From Balamuthia mandrillaris (lineage: Eukaryota; Discosea; Longamoebia; Balamuthiidae), in contig JAVKOQ010000014.1 in NCBI GenBank assembly GCA_031835245.1, forward strand, positions 16,001 through 80,000: 64,000 bases of DNA, in the 5' to 3' direction. Both the position numbers and the translations under genes were made by a program. A model generated the notes under the pieces. It was not told the origin of the DNA. It was given only the letters and a program-made list of their open reading frames with translations, and made no database searches. Positions 35,004 to 51,244 of the stretch are shown piece after piece. Numbering within the stretch: position 1 is the first letter of the stretch; every line of letters starts with the position of its first letter.

Positions 35004-36368
35004 ATGGAGAGCTTGCCGGAAGAGTTGGTGAGCTACACCTTGGACATGCTGCCTAGGGGCATGAAACCCATCGCCGCAAGGACGTGCAAACGTTGGTTTT
35101 CCTATCTACCAGTCGACCAGAGGATCAGCTTGGGCGCCGTCTGCAGTAGATTGCCCTTGTTGCGGTGGGCAGTGGCGGAAGGCTGCCCCTTGGACCAAAA
35201 CACCTTTGTGGCGGCGGCTCAACAAGGCGACTTGGCGGTACTGCAGTGGCTGCTAGAACAAGGAATGCCGCTGCCAAGTGACCTTTGTGCAGCAGCCGCA
35301 AGAGGAGGGCAGCTGGGAGCGCTGAAATGGCTTCGTGCAAAAGGTTGCCCGTGGGGCGAAGACACTTGTTCAGAACTGGCAGCCAACGGGGATTTGGAAG
35401 CACTGAAATGGGCTCGTGAGAATGGGTGCCGTTGGAACAACTCAACGAGCGTCAATGCAGCAGAGAATGGACACTTGGAAGTACTGAGGTGGGCCAGAGA
35501 ACACGGTTGCTGTTGGAGCATTTTGACATGTGCTGCAGCCGCGTTGAATGGGCATCAGGAAGTGTTGCAATGGGCGAGAGAACAGGGCTGCCCATGGGAC
35601 GAACAAACTTGCATCAATGCAGCAGCAAATGGACACTTGGAGACACTGAAGTGGGCAGTCGACAACGGGTGTCGATGGAAGAAGGAGAAGGTGTGTGCTT
35701 CTGCGGCTTCTCGAGGACATTGGAATACTCTCAAATGGGCAAGAGAACAGGGTGGTGAATGGAACTGTAGATCAATCACGACCGATGTTTGTGCCAAGGC
35801 CGCAGGACAAGGAGATTTGGCAATGCTGAAGTGGCTTCGTGAGCATGACTTTCCTTGGGATGAACACACCTGCGTCCATGCAGCAGCGAGCGGACACCTA
35901 GAGGTGTTGAAGTGGGCACTTGAACACGAATGTATTTGGGACACGACAGTATGCAGGGCGGCAGCAGCGAACGGACACTTGGAGGTGTTGAAGTGGGCAG
36001 TTAACAACGGATGCCGATGGGACAAAGACTCGTGCGCTGCTGTTGCTGCTATGAAGGGCCAGTTGGAGGTGCTGAAGTGGGCGAGAGAACAAGGATGCCG
36101 GAGTGAAGCCGTATGTGTGCATGCTGCTGGAGGGGGGCATCTGGCCATGCTGAAATGGCTCCACCAGAACGGAGGATTGGGATACAGCCACTACACATGT
36201 GCGGAAGCCGCCGCCAAAGGAGGTCACTTGGAGGTGCTACAGTGGCTTTACAGGCAGCAGAGTTACCGTTGGGATCATTACCACCTACGTATTGCAAGAG
36301 CGAACGGGCATGCCCACGTGGTGCAATGGCTGGAACTAGTTTGTGATGTTCTCAAAGGTTGCTTGTGA
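35004..36368 (+). CDS. F-box / ankyrin-repeat protein, intron-free
   Basis: One uninterrupted frame of 454 residues. The N-terminus MESLPEELVSYTLDMLPRGM followed by CKRWF resembles an F-box. From about residue 65 to the end there are roughly 13 copies of a 27-28 residue ankyrin-type unit with the pattern C-x-x-AAxxGHLEVLKWAREHGCPWD. Family knowledge: such tryptophan-rich ankyrin/F-box proteins are highly expanded in Acanthamoeba-like amoebae and in their giant DNA viruses (Pandoravirus, Medusavirus and others), where they are thought to steer SCF ubiquitin ligases. Here the gene sits 145 bases past the RFC1 stop and 200 bases before the histone-fold gene. Like that gene it has no intron, in contrast to nearly every neighbour. 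Viral origin is possible but not shown. The frame looks whole. Confidence 0.85.
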   Translation: MESLPEELVSYTLDMLPRGMKPIAARTCKRWFSYLPVDQRISLGAVCSRLPLLRWAVAEGCPLDQNTFVAAAQQGDLAVLQWLLEQGMPLPSDLCAAAARGGQLGALKWLRAKGCPWGEDTCSELAANGDLEALKWARENGCRWNNSTSVNAAENGHLEVLRWAREHGCCWSILTCAAAALNGHQEVLQWAREQGCPWDEQTCINAAANGHLETLKWAVDNGCRWKKEKVCASAASRGHWNTLKWAREQGGEWNCRSITTDVCAKAAGQGDLAMLKWLREHDFPWDEHTCVHAAASGHLEVLKWALEHECIWDTTVCRAAAANGHLEVLKWAVNNGCRWDKDSCAAVAAMKGQLEVLKWAREQGCRSEAVCVHAAGGGHLAMLKWLHQNGGLGYSHYTCAEAAAKGGHLEVLQWLYRQQSYRWDHYHLRIARANGHAHVVQWLELVCDVLKGCL

Positions 36369-36571
36369 TTTCCGCTGCATTAACGGAGGGAGTTTGTCAC
36401 TGCTGTTTAAACCCCTTATATCGACGTCGCTGATCTGACGGTGGGACCATCCCACCAGTGCTTTCTTGTTTGTAGTTCGTTCGGCAAGCGTTTCCGGAAA
36501 CATTTTCCAGGAATAGAAACGTGCAAGAAGGAGGAGGGAACAAAAAGGAAAAAAAAACCCCAACGAAGAGC

Positions 36572-38719
36572 ATGAAGAGAAGAGCTGGGGTTCAAGAGAC
36601 AGCAGAACAGGAAGAACCCACCGAAACCAGAGATTCCACGCCAAAGAAGAAAGTGTTGTTGGACGAGCCCTGCGAAAAAGACTTTGCAGAATGTGGCGTC
36701 TTCTGGCATCCGTTTGCCTCCGGCGTGTTTCGCAACTTGAAGGAATTTGGCTTAGCTGAAGGGGTGGAATACTCACCGTGTGGCATGCTTTTGGTCTGCG
36801 ACTTGCTGACATGGCTGTTCGGGCGCACTGTGACCGAGTTGAAAGGGAGCAAGGGCTCAGTGTTGGTGAACGGAACGAAGGAGGAGCTGAAAGAGGTTCT
36901 ACGCGGGTTTGTCGCTGCGGGGGACCTGCTTTCCTATGCCTTGAACAGCGTCGACAGTCAGCTTTCCACGGGAAAGCAACAACAGGACTTTGACCTCGAC
37001 TTTCTGGAGATGCAACTGCGTTGTGCGTTGGGCAGCAGCGACGACGACGTCATTCAACCAGAACTCGTTCATGGCGTGGCGTCCTTTCTTTCTTACGTAA
37101 CCTCTGAACTGAACGAACTTAACGTCTCCCAGTTTCGCTCAGCTGGAACCAATGACCTCGCCATTCGACCCTTCCACGTGCTGCGCAACCTCATGGCAGA
37201 TGAAGCGCTGGGCAACTTGTTTCCACTCCCTATTTCGGTGTTTGAGGAAGAAGGACCAGCCGCTCTCCAAGAAAAGGTGGAAGCTTTCCTCGACAAACAG
37301 GAGGCCAAGTTGAACTTTGCTTTCTCGGGAAAGGTTTCTGATGTGGCACAATGGAAGGAAGAACACCAAACGGAAGACCAGAAGGAGAAGAAGCAGAAAA
37401 GAATGGACTCGGTGGTCTTCTTCAATGGCATTTCTCTGCTAGGGCGGCTGCCGAATGGTTCTCTTTGTCTAGACTACGAAACCTTTCGCGATCCTCTCAT
37501 GGCATCTAACGTGAATCTCAATACATCATCGGAACCTCGTTCTTCTTCACCAAGCTCTTCTACTTCATCTTCTTCTTCATCTGCTTCGTCTTCAAGTTCC
37601 GCGTGGGATCAGTTGCACTTACATCGCGTCCCCGTGTTTGGAAAACTGGCTGCCAAAGCAGGAGTGTTGGCCATGGCTGACCACTGCCCTGACTCCCTCT
37701 TCCAAGAAACGCGAACGATACTACGTCAAGTCATTTCCCACATTCACAACGAGTTGGAAGCATTCTCTTCTGTTAAGGTAGAGGCCAAGCACGTGGTTGA
37801 AGCGCTAGAACACTGTTGTTCGGAGCTGCGCCTCTTTGGTTTTGGTACACAACGCTTTCCTTCTGACGACAAAGCATCAGCAGCAACGGTGGAGTATGAA
37901 ACCTCAGCATGCTCTAAGCAAAAATACGACGAGTGGCAAGAGGAAAACCCTTGGATCAACGCGTTAGTGGACTTGGGCAATGACGAGCAAGGTAACAGGG
38001 ATGAACCCTACAGCGTTGAGATCTTTGGTAAGTCTCGGGCCAAAACGTTGCAGCGACAGGACTATGAGTACCTTCTGCACAAGGCCTGGACTGACCAGCT
38101 AAACTACAAAACGCAGGACTTTGTGGAGTTACACGGCTTTGACCATCTTCCAACAGGAGAGCATGCCTACACCCTGGATTACTATCGTTCCTGGGTCCTT
38201 CACGTGGAGGTTGAGCTCTTGGTGGACCTCTTGGCGCTGGAATTCTACGACTCCCCAACGGATACTCCCAAGCAAGAACTGGAAGCCATCAGGCAACAAC
38301 AGGAGGTGAGTGAAACAATCCACACTGCCTCGAATAGGTGGAACGACCCCTCCTCTCCTCCCATTCAACTCCCCTGGTGTGAGGTCCAGCAACAAATCGA
38401 GAGAGCCAGCAAAGCAAAGCGGGCCTTGATGGCAGTGATGGCTCATTTCACTGGTGACACATTCAAGGCAAAGTATGCTGCGCACTTGGCAAGAAAGGTG
38501 GCTGCTGTGGGTGTCAATGTTCTGCCTAGAAGGACTCAGTTGGTCATTCCAATTGCATTATGGGTGGCTTTAATCGCTGAGCTTGATAATTTCGGACTTG
38601 AGTTTTCAAAGAGCAGCCTATTGGCTTTGCACAGTGGTGTTGAGTCTTTTTTGTTGAAACTCATTCTGGACAGGCACGCTTCTTCTCTTGGTGGCAGTGT
38701 GTTTTTCCTCTGTTTGTAA
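36572..38719 (+). CDS. Single-chain protein with four histone folds (H2B-H2A-H4-H3 order)
   Basis: An intact, intron-free frame of about 715 residues. Four regions match the four core histones in turn. H2B-like, about residues 44-131: EGVEYSPCGMLLVCDLL beside TGISSKAMGIMNSFVND, then TKEELKEVLRGF. H2A-like, about 138-228: LSYVTSELNEL (H2A LEYLTAEILEL) and IRPFHVLRNLMADEAL (H2A IIPRHLQLAIRNDEEL). H4-like, about 346-426: KLAAKAGV, FQETRTILRQVISHI (H4 YEETRGVLKVFLENV), LRLFGFG (H4 RTLYGFG). H3-like, about 653-708: LEFSKSSLLALHSGVESFL (H3 LRFQSSAVMALQEACEAYL). A Ser-rich linker and an unassigned stretch of about 220 residues separate the folds. Basic nuclear-localisation-like residues start the chain. 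Marseilleviruses encode fused Hbeta-Halpha and Hdelta-Hgamma doublets in the same relative order. A giant-virus origin is therefore my leading inference; a host invention is the alternative. The earlier in-frame codon at 36521 is GTG, so I start at the ATG at 36572. Confidence 0.8.
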   Translation: MKRRAGVQETAEQEEPTETRDSTPKKKVLLDEPCEKDFAECGVFWHPFASGVFRNLKEFGLAEGVEYSPCGMLLVCDLLTWLFGRTVTELKGSKGSVLVNGTKEELKEVLRGFVAAGDLLSYALNSVDSQLSTGKQQQDFDLDFLEMQLRCALGSSDDDVIQPELVHGVASFLSYVTSELNELNVSQFRSAGTNDLAIRPFHVLRNLMADEALGNLFPLPISVFEEEGPAALQEKVEAFLDKQEAKLNFAFSGKVSDVAQWKEEHQTEDQKEKKQKRMDSVVFFNGISLLGRLPNGSLCLDYETFRDPLMASNVNLNTSSEPRSSSPSSSTSSSSSSASSSSSAWDQLHLHRVPVFGKLAAKAGVLAMADHCPDSLFQETRTILRQVISHIHNELEAFSSVKVEAKHVVEALEHCCSELRLFGFGTQRFPSDDKASAATVEYETSACSKQKYDEWQEENPWINALVDLGNDEQGNRDEPYSVEIFGKSRAKTLQRQDYEYLLHKAWTDQLNYKTQDFVELHGFDHLPTGEHAYTLDYYRSWVLHVEVELLVDLLALEFYDSPTDTPKQELEAIRQQQEVSETIHTASNRWNDPSSPPIQLPWCEVQQQIERASKAKRALMAVMAHFTGDTFKAKYAAHLARKVAAVGVNVLPRRTQLVIPIALWVALIAELDNFGLEFSKSSLLALHSGVESFLLKLILDRHASSLGGSVFFLCL

Positions 38720-38880
38720 TACACAACTTCTGATGGAAAAGTCGCACACGTGAGTAAACTCAACCAATCGAGAAAGCATCCTATCGGTGTTTCTCCCAAT
38801 CTTCCTCGCCGTCTCCTCTCGATAATTTCGGAAGTTGTACAATGAGCGTTATTTATATTGGTAGCAGAACACCACAAAAG

Positions 38881-45261
<6,381 letters not shown>

Positions 45262-45493
45262 CTTATCCCTTGCCCAGTAGCAGGTGCTTGGCGCCACACT
45301 TCTTCAACGCTGCCCCTGTTAACTTTTTTTGCTACTTTTTTTTTCGCTTTCTCCCAAGGGAGGGAAACTTCCTGATATTAATTATTTCCAAGAAAATAAA
45401 ATCCTACTTGGAAAACATTTAAGAATCATTGTCGGCAGAATTGCGGACTATTTTCTGTCGACATAAGAAAAGGAAAGAAGAACTCAAAAAAAC
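45262..45493. promoter_or_regulatory. Divergent FANCJ / SANT-protein promoter
   Basis: A 232-base gap between two divergent starts. It includes T- and A-runs near 45330-45410 and no clear TATA box or operator. Confidence 0.4.
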
Positions 45494-45931
45494 ATGGCGG
45501 CGGCGTTGTGGGGGAAGCTTGGCGCTTGGTGCGAAGAAGAGGGGAAGCGGCACACGCGGCTTGCTCAAGAGACCCGCTCAGAGGGCAGTGAAGGCGGATC
45601 TTCTCTTAGAAGCAAACGGAAACGCTCTTCCAGCAAGGCGGGACAACCACGGCTACCCAAAGATGTGTGGTCCACACAAGAGATGAAGCGATTCACGGCA
45701 GCATTGGATAAGTACGGAGCTCGCGAGGACCTCATTTCCAAGTACGTGCAAACAAGAAGTCGGGAGGAGGTGAGAGCGAAGCTGGAGGTCCTGGTGCGGG
45801 TCGGTCTTAAGGAGGTGGTGGTTGTGGAGGAGTTAAACCCAAAACCACGCTTCATTGACAGGGAACGAACCAACGTTGCCGACCATTTTTTGCGCTTCAG
45901 CACTCTTCCTTCATCGTCACCATCCAAATGA
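45494..45931 (+). CDS. Small SANT/Myb-like domain protein
   Basis: One intron-free frame of 145 residues, ATG in good context (AAACATGG). The N-terminal half is basic with SKRKRSSSK, a likely nuclear-localisation signal. The middle, DVWSTQEMKRFTAALDKYGA followed by REDLISKYVQTRSREEVRAK, is a SANT/Myb-like helix-turn-helix: W-S-x-x-E-M-x-x-F near the start and SREEVRAKL in the recognition-helix place. Such domains bind DNA or histone tails. No second repeat or other domain is visible, so the exact family is not assigned. It diverges from the FANCJ-like gene by 232 bases and converges with gp78. Confidence 0.75.
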   Translation: MAAALWGKLGAWCEEEGKRHTRLAQETRSEGSEGGSSLRSKRKRSSSKAGQPRLPKDVWSTQEMKRFTAALDKYGAREDLISKYVQTRSREEVRAKLEVLVRVGLKEVVVVEELNPKPRFIDRERTNVADHFLRFSTLPSSSPSK

Positions 45932-46262
45932 CGCAAGTTTGTTGTACTGTACACTAGAAACAAAGCGCGGCTAACAGCAGCTTGAAAATTCAAAAAAATT
46001 GTAAGGTCTTCTTTAGTTGTTCTAACAGAGCAAGTGCAAAAGGGCGTGGTTGTAGCAACAACTTTTCTTCTCCGACTGATACTTGTGGTCGCACTTCCGC
46101 ACTGCTGTGCTTCTCAAGCGGGCAGTGAAGGTGGCAGGTTCCCCGCTTACTCCTGCTGGCATTTGACAGATAGCAAGAACTAGAATCACATGACTGAGCC
46201 ACGTAGACTCGATAGGCTGAAGAAGCTCTCCTGTGCGAAATTGGTGTTCGCCGTCCTTATCA
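45932..46262. other. Convergent 3' region between SANT gene and gp78
   Basis: No gene is supported. Minus-strand frames remain open over part of it, with RSTAVRKCDHKYQ-like sequence, so a further 3' exon of gp78 cannot be excluded. I found no matching splice signals or the p97-binding motif that would support it. Confidence 0.4.
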
Positions 46263-46631
46263 TCAATTCTCTCTTGTTGCTTGTGAGGCGTTCCCCTCTT
46301 CCTCTTCCTCCTCTTCCAACTGCAACTCTTCTCCTGCGTTATCGCTTGGGGATGGAAAAGTTGAGGCAGAGGAAGAGGACGAAGAGGAAGAGGAAGAAGT
46401 AGTAGTAGTAAAACTGGTGGAAGAAGGAAAGGTTGCCGAGTCGACATAACCACGAGGAAGGTAGCCCTCAAGGATGTTGTTGATGGTAATATCGACAGAG
46501 CGTGTTCTGGCAAGGTCCCGCCGAATATCATCCGGCTGAACATCTGGAAATACATTTTGTACCAGGAATATCTTTTACACAAGAGAGAGGTTAGGTAACA
46601 AGACAAGAGGAAGAGGGAGATAGATAGAGAT

Positions 46632-46676
<45 letters not shown>

Positions 46677-48539
46677 AACAAGAAAGCAGCAACATACCCA
46701 TTCTTCAGGAACAACAAAAGGTTGCATAAGTTGGAGAAAAGGGAGCCATTGCGCTCCAGCTACGCCAAAAATGCCTCCTTCATTGTTCATCGGCATTTGT
46801 TGGTATTGGGGTAGTGTGTGTACATTATTTACAGGGCGGGTTGAGATTGAGGATGGTGCTGCTGACGTAGAGGAAGGCATTGCTCCGTCAGCTGACAAGC
46901 TTACAGTGGCTGGCATGGCACGGGTAGCGCTGTTATCAGCGGTGTCGGTGGAGTTTGTAGTGGAGGAAGAGGCAGAAGTAGATTGGTCTTGGCGAAGAGA
47001 TTGGCGGCATGTTGGACAGGAATGATGTCTCTCAAGCCAAGTCCTCATGCAAGGCCTTTAGTGAGTAAGGTTCAGAGGTGAGAAACATAAAGCAAGGAAA
47101 ATAGTACTGAGACACATACGAATGGAATATGTGACCACAAGGCAATTTTTTAGCTGTTGTAGAGAGAGGAGATAGACAGATGGCACAGTTGTCATCATAG
47201 TCAATTAACTCCTCTTCGGTGGGACTTGGATACCTTGCATTTGATGTTTTATCAGAACAGTGTTCATGGAAGGAGGGAGAGAGGAGAGAGAATGTATTGT
47301 TAGAACAAAAGGAATTGGACAGTACCTGTCGTTGATGTCCGATGATAAGCGCCTATAGTTCCTGTGATTGACGATCTTCTTGTGAAGGCTGTGGAACACG
47401 ACTTTCATATGAAGGAAAAGCACAAAGTCAATGAGGGTAAATGAGACACCGTGCAGGAATAGTATGTGTATGTAGTGAATCAGCGTGGCCATTAGCACGA
47501 GAGAATCCGTAATAAACTCAGTGTAATATATGTAGGTTGTCTTTTCCTCCCAAAGAGTATCATTGCGCAAATCGTGGAGGTGAATTGCATATTTAATGAG
47601 CGTTTGAAGTGTGTCCAAGAACAGCGTGAAGCACTTGAAGTTGGTACAACGAGTCAGCGGGATAAAGTTGAAGGTGAAACGACAAAGATATGAAACCACC
47701 ATACCTCAAATGTCATAAGGAAGATAATGGATAAACCAGAGGTACCGAAAGAGAACAAGCAGAGCAAAAACCAACTGATATCTGCCACAATGATAGCCAC
47801 AAGCAACCCTATTACCCGTAAATGAGCTGCAAGCCTTGTAGACGGCGCATGATTTACCAGCTGCTCACCAAACAGAAGTTAAATATTCAGGCGCTTAGCT
47901 GTAAGAGAAGAGCAAACAAAGAGGTATTGCAAGCAAGCAAGCAAGCACGCACATATTCATAGCGGTCTCTGGCCAGCAAGGAAAAAGTTCTAAAAAAGCC
48001 GAGCACGGAGAACCACGCTACCCAAAGGAAGAGCTCTCGCAAGCGCGGTATTTCCAGGATGGCCCCCACGAACACTATCTTGAACAGGATGTACTTCAAC
48101 AACCTATCATAAAGTTGCTGGAGGGGGGAGAGGTTGAAAAGAACACATAAACGCACAAACGTTAGCATTTGGTTGGGAGGGAGTGGGTATGAAAGAAAAT
48201 GGGGGGGGGGTTGGTAAATGATACCCTGGTTTCTTCTGCCCGTAGCTTCCCAAAGAAAGTGACCTGCACTAGCTTTCCCAACAAGAACAGCAGGTTATAG
48301 GCCATGTTCGTCAGTACCTATTAGTGGTAGTAGTGGTAGGTTACCCCAGCTGAGCGTTAACAACAACAAGTCTCATCAAGGTCACGAGGGAGGGAAGAAA
48401 CACATACCAAAACGGTTGTTTTGGAGGAGGTCATGTAGGCCACCAGTTGAGGGAAGGTGTTGGTGTGGGCGTAGGCCTGGGCCACGCAGACGGCCGTGCA
48501 AAGCACGCTCAGGCTGGTGTAGGTTCGCAAGCTTATCAT
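46263..48539 (-). CDS. AMFR: gp78/AMFR-like ER membrane ubiquitin ligase (RING + CUE)
   Basis: The start MISLRTYTSLSVLCTAVCVA begins a series of hydrophobic segments spread over several exons to about 47205. Recognisable blocks include IKYAIHLHDLRNDTLWEEKT, YYTEFITDSLVLMATLIHYI and FVLFLHMKVVFHSLHKKIVN, then HRNYRRL. The RING-H2 domain follows: DDNCAICLSPLSTTAKKLPC, then GHIFHSSCMRTWLERHHSC and PTCRQSLR. After a Ser/Thr-rich linker and a CT-array intron, a CUE domain is coded: QNVFPDVQPDDIRRDLARTR then SVDITINNILEGYLP. RING followed by CUE distinguishes gp78 from Hrd1. gp78 ubiquitinates misfolded ER proteins for degradation, with Ube2G2 and p97. The C-terminal p97-binding motif of animal gp78 was not seen. 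The stop used is TGA at 46263. Confidence 0.9.
46621..46673 (-). repeat. Intronic CT array (gp78, before CUE exon)
   Basis: GA on the plus strand, so CT on the sense strand, with a few TA steps at one end. It lies between the donor after VVPEEW and the acceptor of the CUE exon. Confidence 0.9.
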
Positions 48540-48781
48540 CCGTCGCCTTGTTGATTTTGAAAGAATTCCCTTTAGATATAAATATGCCCAGAAGAAGAAG
48601 AAGGTTGCCGTCCCCCTCCTCCCCCCCTCCCCCTTTGTTTGTTCGTTCGATCTAGCTTGGCCCGCCGCCCGCCTTTTCTGCTTTCTTCTGTTTTGGGGGA
48701 AATTTTTCGTGACGACATGATTCTTGAGCATTCTGCAGGGTGCAGAAAGAAAAGGGGGAAAAAAACACAAAAGCAAAACAG

Positions 48782-51244
48782 ATGGCAGCAAGCCGCAAAC
48801 AGTGGCAAGCCTCTCCCTGCCTGCACCCTGGCTCTGAGTGGGTGGTTCGTCATTTGAGCGGAGAGACCGGAGGAGGAGAGGGAAAGGCTTGCAAGTTGGG
48901 CTGGTTGTTGGGAGAGCAATCCTCCGCCTCCCTGCTGAGCTGCATGGCCTGCAGGAACGACCTTCTGGCGTGTGGAGGACGAGATTATTGGAGACAAGAG
49001 ATGGAGTTTGTGAGGGCTAGTATCCCTGGTGGAATCTCTGTCGTTGGGGCATACTTCGTATTTGCAAGCGAAGAGGATGACAAAAGCAGGGAAGCACATG
49101 TGAAAGCTTTCTTCCAGGAAGCTTGCAACCTTGCCGTCCTGGAAGATTTCTTTCTGTGCGATGAACAAGCGAGTCTAGTGGTGGCCCTTTCTTGGGGTAG
49201 AAGACCTGAAGAGCGTGTAACAAGTGAAGAGCAAGCCCTGTTTTCCTTTTACTCGCTTTCCTTGGTACTATTTTCTCTCTTTCCTTTTTTTTTCATTCTA
49301 ATTTATTTTTGTATCAGCTTTCATCCGAGTTGACAGCATTGTCAGTGGTCTCAAAGCCAAACCTCCGAGAAAGCTTTTGGAACCAGCACTTGCTTCTTCG
49401 TGCTAGATTTACTCAAAGGTTTTACTTCACGCCTGATATGAAAGGTACTAGTCAGCATTCAACTTAAAACTTTATTCTTACTTTGTTGTAATAAATAAAT
49501 AGCATTGATAACAGCCTTAGAAGAAGTTCAACAAAGACTGCATAGCCAGAACACATTCCTGCAATTCAAAAAGGCATCATTAACTGACTCACCACAAACA
49601 ATGCTTATATTTCCTATTGGTTTACAAGATGTTGCTTCTCTTCAAACATGTGAAGACTTTGTTTGTGGACATAAGAACACCAAAAAGGTTCCAAGTTTTG
49701 AAATTTTTTATTGAACTTTATTTCATTTGAACTTATTTATTTCTATTCCAAAAAAGCAAAAACAGAAACATCAAACATTACCTAATAATTTAACTCCAAG
49801 TGCTCTTGAGTTTCAAATTTTAGAGTCTTTCTCTTCCAACACAATGAATACACAGTCACCAATCCTTCAGTTTACTTCAAATACTGATAATAATATTCAT
49901 ATTCTTTCCTTAAGCCTAGATGCTATAGTTTATGCTTCATTAAAGCAACCATTAAATGAAGCTTTACTTCTTATTATTGAAAAGTTATCCCAACAACTTA
50001 AATTCTTTATATCTTTAACACCATCTTTTGATATTAAGTTGAATACTATTAAGGTAATTGATCTTAGTTTATTTTAAATTTTTAAAAGTTGGAATTTTCT
50101 ATTAACTATTATTTGTTATAAAAGTTTTCTGCATTACATTTTCAACCACATGACTTGCCTCACTTGATAACATTGATTTATCCTATGGAAAATAGTACTT
50201 CTTTTACTGAAGATCACTTAAGTAGGGCTTTCTTTTTTTTTTTTTTGCAATTTTTTTCTTTAATGTTAATCCATTTAAATAGTGGATTTTCGTCAATCTT
50301 TACATCAAACCTTTTTGTTACCTATGGACAGACCTTTATTACGAACTGTTAATGCTTTGACTTTAATGACAACTGAAAATGCACAAGGTGAATATTTTTC
50401 ATAATTTATATAATATAGTGTATGTATTTATTATTTTTAAAATCAGCCCGATTATGCAATGTTCATAAGGTGTTAGGAGGATCAGGAGGTAAGTGTTTTT
50501 ATTTATTCATTATTTTAATTCTCACAAAAATGGTTTTATTCCATTTAGTTCAAGGTGGAACAATGCACCTTGTTCATGGTTCATATGAATATTATCATTA
50601 TATGCAAGACTATTTTGATGACAAGGTATAGAACTAAACAAAACAATAGCAAAAATTGAATTAAAATTATTATCATTATTAGGGTTGGGGATGTGCATAT
50701 CGCTCAATGCAAACTATATGTTCTTGGTTCCATTTACAAGGTTATATTCAAGGACATATACCAAACCATCAACAAATTCAAAAATTATTAGTTCATATTG
50801 GAGATAAACCTTCTTCTTTTGTTGATTCAAAGCAATGGATTGGTGCTATTGAAATTATGGCCTGTCTTAAAGAATTATATGGGGTAGGTTTGTTGTAAAA
50901 AATACTTTTATCTTATTAACATTGCCAAATAGATCACTTGCAAAATATTGAATGTTACATCAGGAAGTGAGTTGGAGTATAAAGCCAGTGAACTTGCTTA
51001 TCATTTTGATACAGAGGGAACACCTGTAATGATTGGTGGTGGAGTATTAGCTTATACATTATTGGGTATTGATTATAATGCTATAACTGGTGCTGTTAAG
51101 TTCCTTATTTTGGATCCTCATTATACTGGCCCTGAAGATATTAAAGCCATTAAAGATAAGTGGTGTGGCTGGCGTGACATTAGTTTATTTCGAAAGGATT
51201 CTTTTTACAATCTTTGTCTTCCTTTAAGACCCAAAGAAATATGA
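48782..51244 (+). CDS. UFSP2: UFM1-specific protease 2 (UFSP2)
   Basis: The start [20 protein letters not shown] is the first ATG in frame. The N-terminal half spans several exons ([52 protein letters not shown]). The C-terminal peptidase C78 domain has [20 protein letters not shown] with the catalytic Cys, [70 protein letters not shown] (catalytic Asp and His) and [13 protein letters not shown] at the end, nearly the same as human UFSP2. It matures UFM1 and removes it from targets such as ribosomal uL24 at the ER. Exon 1 has the composition of neighbouring genes, but from about 49440 onward coding and non-coding DNA alike are strongly AT-rich (TTA, ATT and AAA codons). The protein is intact across the boundary. 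Confidence 0.96.

Noticed and set aside
38618-38842. Minus-strand 74-codon frame over the end of the histone-fold gene
   Set aside because: It overlaps the better-supported plus-strand frame, has no domain and shows no splice link to the FANCJ-like gene.
34859-38880. A large endogenous giant-virus genome segment
   Set aside because: Only two genes are present and secure host genes lie close on both sides. No capsid, packaging ATPase or polymerase is seen. At most a small acquisition.
46575-48539. Hrd1/synoviolin as the identity of the RING ligase
   Set aside because: The membrane region and RING would fit, but the CUE domain after the RING and the HKNYRR-like block fit gp78/AMFR better.
48740-48781. 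Upstream start for UFSP2 giving a Lys-rich leader
   Set aside because: The codon at 48740 is GTG, and the ATG near 48716 is out of frame. The first in-frame ATG is 48782.
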